A stretch of DNA of 29,476 nt from Conidiobolus coronatus NRRL 28638 (lineage: Eukaryota > Entomophthoromycota > Entomophthoromycetes > Entomophthorales > Conidiobolaceae): assembly GCA_001566745.1 (NCBI GenBank), contig KQ964450.1, positions 162,366 through 191,841 on the forward strand. The letters run 5' to 3'. The notes under the pieces are model-generated. The model worked only from the letters and a program-made list of their open reading frames with translations, was not told the DNA's origin and ran no database searches. Numbering within the stretch: position 1 is the first letter of the stretch; each line of letters starts with the position of its first letter. The translations under genes were made by a program, and so were the position numbers. This document shows positions 1 to 11,258 of the stretch, in pieces.

Positions 1-132
1 ATAGCCTCCATATTCGCCAAAGCTATCATAGCATCTCTTAAACAGATTACCACTTCCTCTTGGAATAGCAGGATAAGGGATGGCTTCAGCTATAACAAAA
101 GTAAAAATAATCAAACAAGTTCAACGAGCCAT
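1..132 (-). pseudogene. 5' end of a secreted-protein-like gene with an in-frame TGA (partial)
   Basis: Read on the minus strand, an ATG at 132-130 gives Met-Ala-Arg and then TGA (123-121). The same frame then runs open to the window edge. It begins with a hydrophobic run (CLIIFTFVIA) followed by AEAIPYPAIPRG, which looks like a signal peptide and cleavage site. No other in-frame ATG follows the TGA. The gene may be inactivated in its signal peptide, the base may be a sequencing error (TGG to TGA would restore Trp), or the true start may lie elsewhere. A 36-nt intron (GT at 125-124, AG just before CTGAAGCC) would remove the TGA, but it is shorter than every other intron here and would delete the hydrophobic core. 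The family is not recognised because only about 40 codons are visible. Confidence 0.4.
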
Positions 133-2017
133 TATAATAATTATTAACTGTTTTATTAAAACTCAGCTTCCCTAGAAAAATTATACTAAAATTTCATACT
201 TAATAAATTAAAATGGATGATAGAAACTCTTATTAAAATACACGATTTAATAGGAACTGATTAAATAAAATATATTATAGCAAAAGCCTTAATTATTTCT
301 ATTTAATAAATATTAAATATTAATTACATAATAAAGCATATAGTAAATATTTAGATATGTGAGACACCAATAAAGTTTAGATTTAATTAAATTTTTATTT
401 AAAAAGTATTATCAGTTTTTAATTCTTAAAACATATCAGGTAGCCAATATCGGTAATTAAAGTTGTGAATGTATAACTATCATGAAACTATAATCTCTTT
501 TTCCTTTAAGAGTATTAATTGCTTTAGTCTCTTATATTAATATTAATTTTTTGAATGTATTTTTTACAATAATTTTGAATTACATTGTATAGGTTTAAAC
601 ATTTGGAATATTATTAACGACTATTTATTTATTAACTTTTAATAAAAAAATATATATAATATAGCTTAATATCAGTCAATATGTAAGTGTAGTAGCATTT
701 TAATAGCTGTATTTGATAGTTAATAGAATAATAGACTATAAAGCGTAAATTATTGCTATAATTATTACTATAATTATTAGTGTTAAGATGATCCATATGG
801 TAATTTAGCTGATTAATTTTATTTCATTAAGCTAATAATAGTACTGCTATAATAAGCATTATAATTATACTATTAGTAATAATATAAAATTAGAAGAATG
901 TGTTCTAATTATCCATAATTATCAACTGCTTACTAATATATTTCCAATATTAAATCATTTCTTCGTAACAACTTTTTAATCACAGTTTTTTTGAAAGGCT
1001 AAACAATTTATAAATTTTTCAAAGGCACTGAATTTAATCATCTGAATTGATCCGAAAAGTCACTTAGCAGAAAAATATTATTTATATTGTTATTTTAGTC
1101 AAGTTTTAATTTAGCTTGTTAGATAGATTAGAGATTTAATTAATATGGAATATTTTTATGGGAGAATTTTTTGAAGGGACAACTTTGAGATTATACCCTA
1201 GTAATTTAAACTTGTGCTTTTTTGTTAGCTGGGGGATTAATATAGCAGTTTTAATGGTATTATGACTTGGAATAGTATTCAATTTATCCTTTAACTAGTA
1301 TTCTAATAATTTATTTTATTACTGCTAATTATATGACCCGTAGAATAATTTTTTTAAAATAACTTTCTGATTTTCCACTCTGTACAACTGCAAAGTGTAA
1401 GCACATAAATTTTATTCTCACTCTTATCTCAAATGAGTGATGAGATCACTAATTTAGTTAAGGGTAAAAGTTTTGGAAAATTTTTAATCAATAAAAAATT
1501 AAAGAAAATTTTTTAATGGATTTAGTTAATTTGGAAGGTTTGAATTGTATCAAATACTGGCGTAAAGGCGTAGGTGTAGAGTTATTAGTTAGTTATACAT
1601 GTGGATATGTAAGTAAGTAATATAATATGGTAGATTAATAATAAATAAAATTTTAGTGATATTTATGTGATATAATAATATCATTATATATAACTATAGC
1701 TCAAAAAGAAAAATTTGATAAATATTTGCACACCCAATTTTAGAAGTTAGCAAATAGAAAAAATGGACAATTAGCGCACATGTAAGCGCATAGTAAAAGA
1801 AGCAAAAAATTTTTATTGTGTACCCATAAACTTAAACTCAAAATTAAAGCCTATTAATTACCTCGATAAAAATTGAACTACTTATATTTTGTCAACTTAA
1901 TTACAAAGTCCAAAATAACCACTTTATAACTTAGAAAAGCTTAGCTAAATTCTATTGTTACTAAATTAATAGATCACTCCCTATATAAATTCTGTATTAT
2001 AACTAAATATTAAAATA
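133..2017. other. Intergenic, AT-rich, no gene seen
   Basis: About 1.9 kb of very AT-rich sequence dense with stop codons in all frames. I found no spliced coding signal, tRNA or clear repeat. It separates the divergent left-edge gene from GMP synthase and should contain both promoters. The only promoter-like element I can point to is the TATA motif just before the GMP synthase start. Confidence 0.6.
1982..1989 (+). promoter_or_regulatory. TATA-box-like element of the GMP synthase gene
   Basis: TATATAAA lies 29-36 bases upstream of the GMP synthase ATG. Comparable TATAAATA or TATATAAA motifs precede the lyase and both dehydrogenase genes at similar distances, so it is a plausible core promoter element. 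In AT-rich DNA a chance match is still possible. Confidence 0.4.
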
Positions 2018-3834
2018 ATGGTCGCTGCTGCCCCCGTTCATAAGATTTACGATACCGTCTTAATTTTGGATTTCGGTAGTCAATACTCTCACTTGATCAC
2101 TAGAAGAGTTCGTGAAGCCGGTGTTTATTGTGAATTGCTTCCCTGCACTCAAAAGATCAGTGAACTTAGCTTCCAACCTAAAGGTATACTCCTTTAATTA
2201 TATGCCATATTAAACACAAACTAACATTTCTTAGGTGTCATCTTATCCGGAAGTCCTTACTCCGTATTCGCTGAAGATGCTCCTCACGTAGATCCTGCCG
2301 TTTTTGATTTAGGTGTCCCTATTTTAGGTATTTGCTACGGTCTTCAAGAACTCACCACCCACTTAGGTGGTAAGGTTGCCCCTTGTGAAAAGCGTGAATA
2401 TGGTCATGCTAATGTTACCGTCGTTAAGCACCCCGATCACCCCTTCATTGATCGTTTATTCGAAGGAATTGATGATTCTATGGTTGTAAGTAGAATTTAA
2501 ATTCATGGAAGCTCATTTTACTAAAACTTTTGTTATATAGGCTTGGATGAGTCACGGTGATGCCGTTAGTGAAATCCCCGCCGGTTTCCGTGTTATTGGT
2601 CACACTCCCAGCTCTCCTTACACCGCTGTTGCTAACGAAGAAAAGCACATCTTCGGTAAGATCTAACTAAAATACTAAATAATTCAAAAACTAACAAATT
2701 GATCAGGTTTACAATTCCATCCCGAAGTTACCCACACCCCCAAGGGTACCATCCTCTTAAAGAACTTTGTCTTAAACATTTGTGAATGTAAGGCTGATTG
2801 GACTATGGAATCTTTCGTTGAAACTGAAATCGAAAGAATTCGTACCATTGTTGGTCCCACTGCCCAAGTTGTTGGTGCCGTTAGTGGTGGTGTTGACAGT
2901 ACCGTTGCTGCCAAATTAATGAAGGAAGCTATTGGTGATCGTTTCCACGCTATTCTCGTTGATAACGGAGTCATGAGATTAAACGAATGTGAAAATGTTA
3001 AGAAAACCCTTAGTGAAAAGTTAGGTATTAACCTTCAAGTTGCCGATGCCGCCGATTTATTCTTAGGTAAACTCGCTGGTGTAACTGATCCCGAAAGAAA
3101 GCGTAAGATCATTGGTAACACTTTCATTGAAGTTTTCGAAGCCGAAGCTGCTAAGTTAGATATTTCTACTGCTCAATCTGGTCACGGTAAAATTGAATTC
3201 TTACTTCAAGGTACTTTATACCCTGATGTTATCGAATCCATCTCCTTCAAGGGTCCCTCTGCTACTATCAAATCTCATCACGTAATTATTATATTATATG
3301 TTTATTTTTATAGTGTATTAATTTTAAATTTAGAATGTTGGTGGTTTATTAGATACCATGAAGCTCAAGTTAATTGAACCCCTTCGTGAATTATTCAAGG
3401 ATGAAGTTAGAGCTCTTGGTCAAGTCCTTGGTATTGATGAAGAATTAGTCTGGCGCCATCCTTTCCCTGGACCCGGTATTGCTATCCGTGTCTTAGGTGA
3501 AGTTACTCCTTCCCAAGTTGCTATTGCTCGTCACGCTGATCATATTTATATTGAAGAAATCAAGAAGAACGGTTTATACCGCAAGATTTCTCAAGCTTAT
3601 GCTGCCTTACTCCCCGTTAGATCCGTTGGTGTTATGGGTGATCAAAGAACTTATGAACAAGTTATTGCCCTTAGAGCCGTTGAAAGTACAGATTTCATGA
3701 CTGCCGATTGGTACCCCATGCCCTACGATATCCTTAAACACATTTCCAGCAGAATTATTAACGAAGTTAAGGGTGTTAACCGTGTTGTTTACGATGTAAG
3801 CTCAAAGCCTCCCAGTACCATTGAATGGGAATAA
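2018..3834 (+). CDS. GUA1: GMP synthase (glutamine-hydrolysing)
   Basis: Converts XMP to GMP with ATP and glutamine, the last step of cytosolic guanylate synthesis. Exons: 2018-2183, 2235-2485, 2541-2655, 2707-3281 and 3334-3834, joined by introns of 51-55 nt. They give a 535-aa protein, close to the usual fungal length of about 525. The class I glutaminase domain comes first (about residues 12-205): nucleophile Cys89 in GICYGLQ, and the His182/Glu184 pair in FHPEV. The ATP-pyrophosphatase P-loop SGGVDS follows at 237-242, then the C-terminal dimerisation domain with [16 protein letters not shown], ending in the family-typical STIEWE. The start gives a sensible N-terminus and lies downstream of a TATA motif. 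Codons are rich in CCC, TTC, AAG and AAC compared with neighbours, suggesting high expression. The assignment is near certain; only exact splice borders could shift. Confidence 0.97.
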
Positions 3835-4255
3835 GCTATTGAATTTTAGATTGTTCAACTTCATTAAATTTAATATATATAAATTTTGTACTTTAATCAG
3901 TATTTCTTACTATTTTTACTCTTTATCTTGTATATTGCATATGAACTTATATAGTAATAATTCGCTGTTATAAAGCTATTTTAAACAGTAAACTGGTGAA
4001 ATAATATTACTATAAGATAGTTTATGGCAAAAATTTTACGAGAGTATATATGAGTATTTAAAGTAGAAAACTGGTAGTAAGAGTAAAAAATAATATTAAA
4101 AATGTAAAATAGATAATAAAAGCAATTAGATATAAATATATATAATAAATATATAAAAACGCATAATATTAACACAGAAGAATATGATGTTAGCTAAAAT
4201 GAGATATATTTTTAATAAGTCTAAAGTTTTATAAAAATTGTTTACTTTATTATAA
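3835..4255. other. Intergenic, AT-rich
   Basis: A 3' flank of GMP synthase and 5' flank of the tRNA gene. It is almost pure A/T. The open frame visible on the minus strand is low-complexity (Ile, Tyr, Phe-rich) and I do not regard it as a gene. Confidence 0.6.
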
Positions 4256-4329
4256 GATCTCGTGGTGTAGTTGGTTATCACGTCTGTCTAACACACAGAC
4301 GGTCCTCAGTTCGAATCTGAGCGAGATCA
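4256..4329 (+). tRNA. tRNA-Val (anticodon AAC)
   Basis: A complete cloverleaf can be drawn. The acceptor stem is GATCTCG/CGAGATC with discriminator A. The anticodon stem is TCTGT/ACAGA around the loop CTAACAC, giving anticodon AAC. The T arm is CTCAG-TTCGAAT-CTGAG. The internal A box (TGGTGTAGTTGG) and B box (GTTCGAATC) are present, and no intron is seen. CCA is not encoded, as expected for a nuclear gene. It reads GUU and, after A34-to-inosine editing, GUC and GUA valine codons. Confidence 0.97.
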
Positions 4330-4335
4330 TTTTTT
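4330..4335 (+). terminator. RNA polymerase III terminator of tRNA-Val
   Basis: Six T residues directly follow the discriminator base of the tRNA, the standard pol III stop signal. Confidence 0.85.
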
Positions 4336-4496
4336 CTGTAAAAAATAATTAATTAATCTGACACTTATCTCCTTTATTATCTCTAATTTAGGCGAGATTG
4401 CCAAAATACCATAAGCATTTTATTCAATATAATCATAATATTACTATACATATAGCAAAATTCACAACTTTAAGTTTTTTCTCTTGATTTATACAG

Positions 4497-4518
4497 GTCA
4501 CAATTGTAATATTGTGAC
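4497..4518. repeat. Short perfect inverted repeat upstream of the cyclotransferase gene
   Basis: GTCACAAT, a 6-nt spacer, then ATTGTGAC: a perfect 8-bp inverted repeat ending 65 bases before the ATG of the glutaminyl cyclotransferase. It could be a binding site for a dimeric regulator or simply chance. Nothing in the sequence shows function. Confidence 0.35.
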
Positions 4519-4583
4519 TTTAATAATAATATTAATTCTAAGCTTGTTAATTAACTATAATATCTTGAAAAATATATATTCTT

Positions 4584-5755
4584 ATGAAATCAACTTTGTT
4601 CAACTTTTATTTTAAACTCACTTTGATAGTGCTATGTTTACCCAGCTTATTAGCTTACCCTTCAAAATGTAAATCCTGTAGAAATCAATATGGACCTTTA
4701 CAACTAGAAGAATTAAAATCTCTATCAGTCCCGTCTCGTCTAAAACCTAAAGGAGCACTCCTTGCACCACTCTTAATCCCCAGGGTAAGTGGTTCAACTA
4801 ATAATACTAAGGTGAGAAACTTTATAGTAGACCAATTAACTCAATTAAATTGGCATGTTGAATTGGACACTTTTGAAGACTCTACACCTCACGGTCAAAT
4901 AGAATTCACAAATGTTATAGCTACAAAAAACCCTTACGCAGATACTAAAATAATTTTTGCCGCTCATTTTGACTCTAAATATTTTGCCAAGCCAGAAAAT
5001 ACATTTATTGGAGCAACTGACTCAGCTGTACCTTGTGCTATTTTGTTAGATATGGCTATTACATTGAATAGCTATTTGGAAAAGAGTCAAATCAGTAATA
5101 ATTCTACTACTATTCAGCTGGTGTTTTTCGATGGGGAGGAAGCTTTTCAGGAGTGGACAAATGATGACTCTATTTATGGTGCAAGGTAAATAATATTTTA
5201 AACTATAAGTAGCTATATAGACGCGATATTAATTAATTTAATTAGACATTTAGCAGCTAAATGGGTAGAAGATCCCTCCCTCGACTATTACAAAAAAATC
5301 CCAACCCTAAAAAACAAAATGGAAAGCATTGAATTATTCATCCTTCTAGATCTCTTAGGCACTGCTGGCACTCCTATCTATAGTTTAAATCCTCCAACTC
5401 ATCATTATTTCGAAATGTTGTACGATATTGAAAATTCAATTTTTAAAAATCAATTACAACCAAATTCCCTAAGACAGCATCAGTTTTTGAATCAACAGAT
5501 GAATTCTTATGTTGATGATGATCATAGACCGTTTTTGGAGAAGGATGTACCCGTGTTGCATTTGATTCCTGTGCCTTTTCCAAAAGTTTGGCATAGAATG
5601 AGCGTAATAACACATATACATATTTATTTATTTTATTAATACTAACTTGTCTTTTATACTAGGATAACGCCAAAGCCTTGTCTAATCCTGTTATTCAACA
5701 TTTAGCCTTAGTTTTCAGAGTTTTTGCAGCTAGACTCCTTTGTTTAGAAGTTTAA
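4584..5755 (+). CDS. QPCT: Glutaminyl-peptide cyclotransferase, secreted, M28-type zinc enzyme
   Basis: Cyclises N-terminal Gln/Glu of peptides to pyroglutamate, normally in the secretory pathway. Exons are 4584-5185, 5246-5603 and 5663-5755, with introns of 60 and 59 nt; the second has a TACTAAC branch-like site. The product is 350 aa. A signal peptide covers roughly residues 1-24 (hydrophobic KLTLIVLCLPSLLA). The animal-type active-site motifs are all visible: AAHFDSKYF, zinc ligand Asp146 in GATDSAVP, catalytic Glu185 and zinc ligand Glu186 in DGEEAF, SIYGARHLA across the first splice junction, Asp236 in LLDLLG, and zinc ligand His317 in FPKVWH. Codons are A/T-ending, unlike the neighbouring GMP synthase, suggesting lower expression. 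The enzyme is confidently of the glutaminyl cyclase family; substrates are unknown. Confidence 0.93.
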
Positions 5756-6870
5756 ACTGTTAAAAATTACTTTATTTTTATACTGATCCTTCTATATTAG
5801 TTTCAATTAAATAAATAATTTTGAATTTTTATATCCAATTAACTGCAATTCAATATTGTTATATGTGAATTGACGTATATTCAGTGGAATTATCATATAA
5901 TCACATCAATAAACATAGCCAACAGCAGCCATATTTCAACTAGTAATATAATACTTTTTTTTAAATACTAAACTCACAAAAATACAAAAGTATAAATTTG
6001 ATACTAATGCTGTGTTTGAGCAAATTAAATATCTTTGCTGTAGTCTAATATTTTATTAAAGATGCTTTACTTTTATTAGAATTTTTTAAAAACTAAATGC
6101 GCACTTATTAAAAATATTGGCAGGCGTAGTTATTATTTTATTATTTTGGTACTTGTATGGTAGTTGAAGAACTATTAATAGTATGGTTTTTTACTTGGCT
6201 TAGAATTATTCAAATGATGTAATCTATCCAGTCAGCACAATTTCCATATTCAACTTGTAAAATTTTAAATATTAAACATTAAATAGATATCATCATACTT
6301 TTTTGATACAATACAACATTAAGATTAGAGTTGTTAATACTTATTAATTAGTTTTTAAAGTTTGTATTTGATGTTGATATTAATTATTTAGTTATAATGA
6401 TTTGTTATTTAATTAAAATGATTAATCATTATAAGATGGTTAATCAATTTAGTAATTATATAACTGTTCTATATTATTCAACAAAAATAATACTAGTTGT
6501 AAATCCAAATATTTTAAAATCAAAAGCCAATACATAAACTTGGCTAATTAGCTCACTAGCTATCTCTTTGAATGATAACATACAATAATAAAACGAATAA
6601 TTCTCCATAATCCCAGTAATTTAATTAGTTTGATTGGTTAATAGTCACAAAATTGAAAAGTTGTAAGAATTAGACAGATTTTCATTACCCTAATTCACAT
6701 AATTATCAAGTTTTTTGTCAGTCCATTCTCAAACTTTAACTTCTTTATTTAGTTCAATTAAAAAATTATTATATTATAATACTATTATTTAGTTATTCTT
6801 AATCAATTAATAATACACTCAGACTTTATTCTATTACTATTACATATATATTAAATATTGTTTTTGCATA
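5756..6870. other. Intergenic, AT-rich, no gene seen
   Basis: About 1.1 kb between the cyclotransferase and the alpha-SNAP gene. Stops are frequent in all frames and I see no tRNA, spliced frame or strong repeat. Small palindromes such as ATGATTAATCAT near 6420 are what AT-rich DNA commonly yields. Confidence 0.6.
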
Positions 6871-7909
6871 ATGTCAGATTCTCAAGCTCAAAGCTTATTA
6901 AAAAAGGCAGAAGAAAAAGAAAATTATAAATCTTGGTTTGGAGGAAATAAATTAGACGAAGCTTATGACCTTTATCAACAGGCTGCAAATGGTTTTAAAT
7001 TGTCTAAAAATAGTAAATTACCATATTCATAGATGTATATTATTTTATAGTTGCTAACTTTTTGTGCAATTTTTTCTAGTGCAACAAGCTGGTAATGCTT
7101 TTTACAAAGCAGCCCAAGTAGCTATTAAATTAGGCGAAAAAAACGATGCTTCAACTCAATTTGTTAATGCTTCAAAAGCCTTTAAAAAAGTCAGTCCTCA
7201 AGGTAATTTTATTTTGTAAGTTTTTTAAAATTAAATTAATGTTTTTGTTATTTATTCAGATGCTATTAATAATCTAAAATTGGCTATTGATCTATTAACT
7301 GAAGGGGGAAGGTTCCACGCAGCTGCTAATCACCAAAAAGAAATAGCTAACCTTTATGAGACTGAATTGTCCGATTTTAATCAAGCTATGTCTGCTTATG
7401 AACTAGCTGCCGATTGGTATAGTGGAGAAGATTCTAATGCGTAAGACTATAATATTAATTTATTTTAAAATGAAATACCAACAATAACTATTTTTAGAAT
7501 TGCTAACTCTTGCCGTCTTAAGGCTGCAGAATTTGCTGCTCAGTTAGAACAATATGAAAAGGCAGCTGCTACTTTTGAAGAAGTTGCTGCTAGTAGTATT
7601 GATAACCAATTGACTAAATGGTCAGTAAAAGAGTACTTACTCAAGGCTGGATTATGCAGAATGTGTATGGGCGATATTATTGGAACTCAACGCTCCCTCA
7701 GACACTATGAAGATATGGATCTTTCATTCTCTCAAACTAGAGAGTGTAAATTCCTTAATAACTTAGTTGAATCCCTAGAAGCTGAGGATGTTGAAGCTTT
7801 TACAAATCACGTCTATGAATTTGATCAATTAACCAAGTTTGATAACTGGAAAACAACTCTCTTATTAAGAATTAAGAAGAGTATTGGTGATGAACCTTCT
7901 TTGACTTAA
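6871..7909 (+). CDS. SEC17: Alpha-SNAP / Sec17, NSF attachment protein
   Basis: Binds SNARE complexes and recruits the ATPase NSF/Sec18 to disassemble them after membrane fusion. Exons 6871-7012, 7080-7202, 7260-7440 and 7498-7909 (introns 67, 57 and 57 nt) encode 285 aa, close to the 290-295 aa of yeast and animal orthologues. Family hallmarks occur in order: an N-terminal SWFGG loop, QAGNAFYKAAQ, the stretch around DAINNLKLAIDL, YETEL, YYKGEESN-like WYSGEDSN, AAQLEQYEKA, and C-terminal LLLRIKKSI. The fold is a TPR-like helical solenoid. The penultimate residue is Leu (GDEPSLT end), the position needed to stimulate NSF in known alpha-SNAPs. The first intron junction (A|TG making Met in KNMQQAGNAF) was chosen by homology. 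Confidence in identity is high. Confidence 0.95.
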
Positions 7910-8660
7910 GCTGCTTGATAAATATTAAATATTTTTTCACTCAAATTAATAATAATAATATTTTCATAACTCTAAACTTATTGATAATTTATTATTTTTC
8001 TATTAAATTTAACCTATGTTAATACATGCCAATTATTTTATATCTTTGATGTAACATTTGCTACCTATCTAATTAATATTTATGTAAACAGATTATCGAA
8101 AAATTATTTAGTTAAAATTTTACTTTAGTAATTATAATAACCAAGATATTAATTATCTAAGCTTACTATATCTTGATATTAAATTAGCATTTAAAAACAA
8201 TTACATATACTTGTTATATTATTTATATTCTTAATATGGTAGTAACAATTTTTTTAAATTCAATTTAGCATTTGAGCAAACATTATTGGAAATTAATAAA
8301 AATCAAGCTTAAAAAGTAAAGCTATTTTGCGATTTCCTTATCAAAATTTTTGTTAAAACTGAGGATAAATTAAATGATTAATATTCTCCACACAATATTT
8401 CGATGTTGTTATCTAATTACAGTTTTATACGTGTAAAACAAAAGATATTAGTGATTTTTTATTATTATTCCTGTATGCTCTCCCTTAAAACTATCATAAC
8501 ATATGTTTTTGGTATTTATAACCCCTCAATTTCTAAATTTAGTCAATATCTTTCAACCCACAATTTAAATGACATTCATATGTAATTAATAGTGGATGTT
8601 TTCTGAATCGTCACTATTTATAAGCTATTTGATCCTTAATCAAAAGATCAACTAACAAAA
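7910..8660. other. Intergenic, AT-rich; GlyRS promoter region
   Basis: About 750 bp without a convincing gene. A 60-codon open frame ending at 8585 has low-complexity composition and no recognisable similarity. An 8-bp inverted repeat (CAAGATAT at 8142 and ATATCTTG at 8168) is seen. A weak TATA-like TTTATAA lies at 8617-8623, about 40 bases before the GlyRS start. Confidence 0.5.
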
Positions 8661-10634
8661 ATGTCATCACAAGTTAAACTTAATAATGAAAAAATTGACC
8701 GTGCTTTATTAGATTCTATCTTATTAAAGCGTTTCTTCTATGTCGCTTCCTTCGCCTTATACGGTGGTGTTGCTGGTTTATACGATTATGGTCCTTTAGG
8801 TTGCTCTCTTCAAGCTAACATTTTAGAATTGTGGCGTAAGCACTTTGTCTTAGAAGAAGATATGATGGAATTAGACTGTGCTATCACTACTCCCCACAAA
8901 GTTTTAGAAACTTCTGGTCACGTTGCTAAATTCGCTGATTGGATGGTCAAGGATACCAAAACTGGTGATTTATTCCGTGCTGATCACGTAGTTGAAGGCT
9001 TTTTAGAAGCTAAATTAGAAGGTGATAGATTATACAGATTACAACAAGGAGAAGCTGTTGAAGGTGCTGCTCCCCCTGCTGGTGACAAGAAACCCAGAAA
9101 GAAGAAGAACACTGTTGTTCATGAACCCTTAACTGAAGAAGTTAAGGCTGAAATTGAATTTATTTTAGCTCAAATTGATAACTATGATGGTGCTGGTTTA
9201 GGTGAACTTATTAAAAAATATAACATTACCTCTCCTGAAGCTAACAACCCATTATCTGAACCCGTTGCTTTCAATTTAATGTTTGATACTAGCATTGGTC
9301 CCTCTGGTAATCTCAAGGGTTATCTTAGACCTGAAACTGCTCAAGGTCAATTCTTGAACTTCAAGAAGCTTTTAGAATACTCCAATGAAAAGCTTCCTTT
9401 TGCCTCTGCTCAAATTGGTCGCTCTTTCAGAAATGAAATCAGTCCTCGTTCTGGCCTTTTAAGAGTTAGAGAATTCACTATGGCTGAAATCGAACACTTT
9501 GTTGATCCCGATAACAAGAATCACTCTCGCTTCGATGAAGTTAAAGATTACAAACTTAGATTATTATCTGCTGAACAACAATTAAAGGGTATCACTGAAG
9601 TCACCACTATTCCCATTGGTGAAGCTGTCTCTAGCAAATTAGTTGATAACGAAACCCTTGGTTATTTCTTAGTTCGTATCCACAAATTCTTAACTAAGAT
9701 TGGTATTAACCCTGATCGTCTCAGATTCCGTCAACATTTAAATAACGAGATGGCCCATTATGCTTGTGATTGTTGGGATGCTGAAATCCATACCAGTTAC
9801 GGTTGGATTGAATGTGTTGGCTGTGCTGATCGTTCTGCTTACGATTTAACTGTCCACGCTAAGGCCACTGGTCAAAGCTTGGTTGTTCGTGAAGCTCTCA
9901 AAGAACCTTTAGTATACGATCAAACTAAGGTTGAAATTAACGAAAAGGCCTTTGGTCCTGCTTTAAAGAAGGGTGCCAAGCCTGTCCGTGATTACTTACT
10001 CTCTTTATCTGAATCCGAACTTGAAGATCTTCAAAAGCAATTCACTGATAAATTAACTGTTACTGGTACCGATAACCAACAATACGACATCACCACCGAT
10101 ATGGTCTCAATTAAGCGCGTCACTGTTAAGACCAATATTCGTGAATATGTACCTAGCGTTATTGAACCCTCATTCGGTATTGGTCGTATCTTCTACAGTT
10201 TAATTGAACACTCCTTCTGGTCTCGTGAAGGTGATGAACAACGCTCTGTTTTATCTTTCCCCATTGGTATGGCTCCTATTAAATGTACTCTTCTTCCTTT
10301 GAGTAACAACGAAGTTTTCAATCCTTTCATTAAGACTATTGGTCGCCAATTAAGAGACCACGGAATCAGCACTAAGACTGACGACTCATCTGCTTCTATC
10401 GGTCGTCGTTACGCTAGAAACGATGAAGTCGGTACTCCTTTGGCTATTACCATTGATTTCCAAACTGTTCAAGATAACACTGTTACTCTTAGAGAAAGAG
10501 ATTCCACTAAGCAAATCCGCCAACCTGTTGATGTCGTTGTTAAGATTATCAAAGAACTTGTTGAAGAATCTACTACTTGGGAACAAGTTATCTCACAATA
10601 CCCTCTCTTTACCCAACAAGAAGTTTCCGAATAA
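8661..10634 (+). CDS. GRS1: Glycyl-tRNA synthetase, eukaryotic alpha2 type
   Basis: Charges tRNA-Gly with glycine. Single uninterrupted exon, 657 aa, near the length of the fungal enzymes. The class II catalytic core begins near residue 20 (YGGVAGLYDYGPLG at 34-47). It contains LRPETAQG at 222-229, motif 2 around SFRNEISPRSGLLRVREF (255-272), GWIECVGCADRSAYDL (381-396) and motif 3 EPSFGIGR (502-509). The anticodon-binding domain covers about 530-640. No N-terminal WHEP domain is present, as in fungi. A charged, Pro/Lys-rich insertion lies at about 130-160. In-frame stops directly upstream (TAA about 24 bases before the ATG) rule out an N-terminally extended mitochondrial form from this transcript. 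Codon use is biased to C-ending and AAG codons, as in highly expressed genes. It is the only long intronless housekeeping gene here. Confidence 0.98.
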   Translation: MSSQVKLNNEKIDRALLDSILLKRFFYVASFALYGGVAGLYDYGPLGCSLQANILELWRKHFVLEEDMMELDCAITTPHKVLETSGHVAKFADWMVKDTKTGDLFRADHVVEGFLEAKLEGDRLYRLQQGEAVEGAAPPAGDKKPRKKKNTVVHEPLTEEVKAEIEFILAQIDNYDGAGLGELIKKYNITSPEANNPLSEPVAFNLMFDTSIGPSGNLKGYLRPETAQGQFLNFKKLLEYSNEKLPFASAQIGRSFRNEISPRSGLLRVREFTMAEIEHFVDPDNKNHSRFDEVKDYKLRLLSAEQQLKGITEVTTIPIGEAVSSKLVDNETLGYFLVRIHKFLTKIGINPDRLRFRQHLNNEMAHYACDCWDAEIHTSYGWIECVGCADRSAYDLTVHAKATGQSLVVREALKEPLVYDQTKVEINEKAFGPALKKGAKPVRDYLLSLSESELEDLQKQFTDKLTVTGTDNQQYDITTDMVSIKRVTVKTNIREYVPSVIEPSFGIGRIFYSLIEHSFWSREGDEQRSVLSFPIGMAPIKCTLLPLSNNEVFNPFIKTIGRQLRDHGISTKTDDSSASIGRRYARNDEVGTPLAITIDFQTVQDNTVTLRERDSTKQIRQPVDVVVKIIKELVEESTTWEQVISQYPLFTQQEVSE

Positions 10635-11258
10635 TTTTGATCTTTATATATGTATTATTAGAGATTTGTCAAATAAATATATCATATCTCATATAAACGA
10701 TATAAGTTTAAATTACGCTCATATACGGTAGTATCCGGTTTCATTAAAGCTATAGCACATATCTAAGATTATATTAATCTTTGAGTTGACTTTAATTCAA
10801 ATTTTTCTAACCAAATATATTTACATTTTTATTTAATAATGATTTGGTTACATCTATACCAATGCTTTATTGTTGTGTACTGAAACTAGGAGCAATATTA
10901 TTTTATAATACAAATCATATTATAATATACTTTAGCAGCATAACTAACCAGTTATGATCGCATATCTATTAATTAAAATAACATTTAAATTTATTATGCA
11001 AGTATGTTAACACACTATAGACAGGTATATATAATTATAAGGATGTGTTTATCTAGCTTTCGCTTAGTTTAGCTAAATTGAAATTGTATGTATAAATTCT
11101 ATAAATTGAGTAGCTATATTATATTTGCAACTCTTGACTAGTTCTATACAAATTAATATTTTGCTTAAATTGATGTTGTATATGATTAATTAATAAAGAA
11201 TGCGAAAATCAAGGATTTTACAGTTATTAAAGATATTATATACTATTTAATTAAAGAA
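10635..11258. other. Intergenic between convergent GlyRS and PCCB genes
   Basis: About 620 bp shared by the 3' ends of two convergent genes. It is AT-rich, holds the presumed polyadenylation regions, and shows no coding or RNA signal. Confidence 0.6.

Noticed and set aside
2684-2974. Minus-strand open frame of 96 codons
   Set aside because: It lies antisense to a conserved exon of GMP synthase; its composition is the mirror of that exon.
3497-3700. 67-codon plus-strand frame inside GMP synthase
   Set aside because: Out-of-frame shadow of the last exon, whose true frame carries the conserved C-terminal domain.
3981-4175. 64-codon minus-strand frame rich in Tyr, Phe and Ile
   Set aside because: Low-complexity translation of AT-rich intergenic DNA with no motif.
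8403-8585. 60-codon frame upstream of GlyRS, in the same frame
   Set aside because: Separated from the GlyRS start by several stops including TAA shortly before the ATG; low complexity; not a presequence.
10386-10731. Frames on both strands over the 3' end of GlyRS
   Set aside because: Overlap the conserved anticodon-binding domain in other frames.
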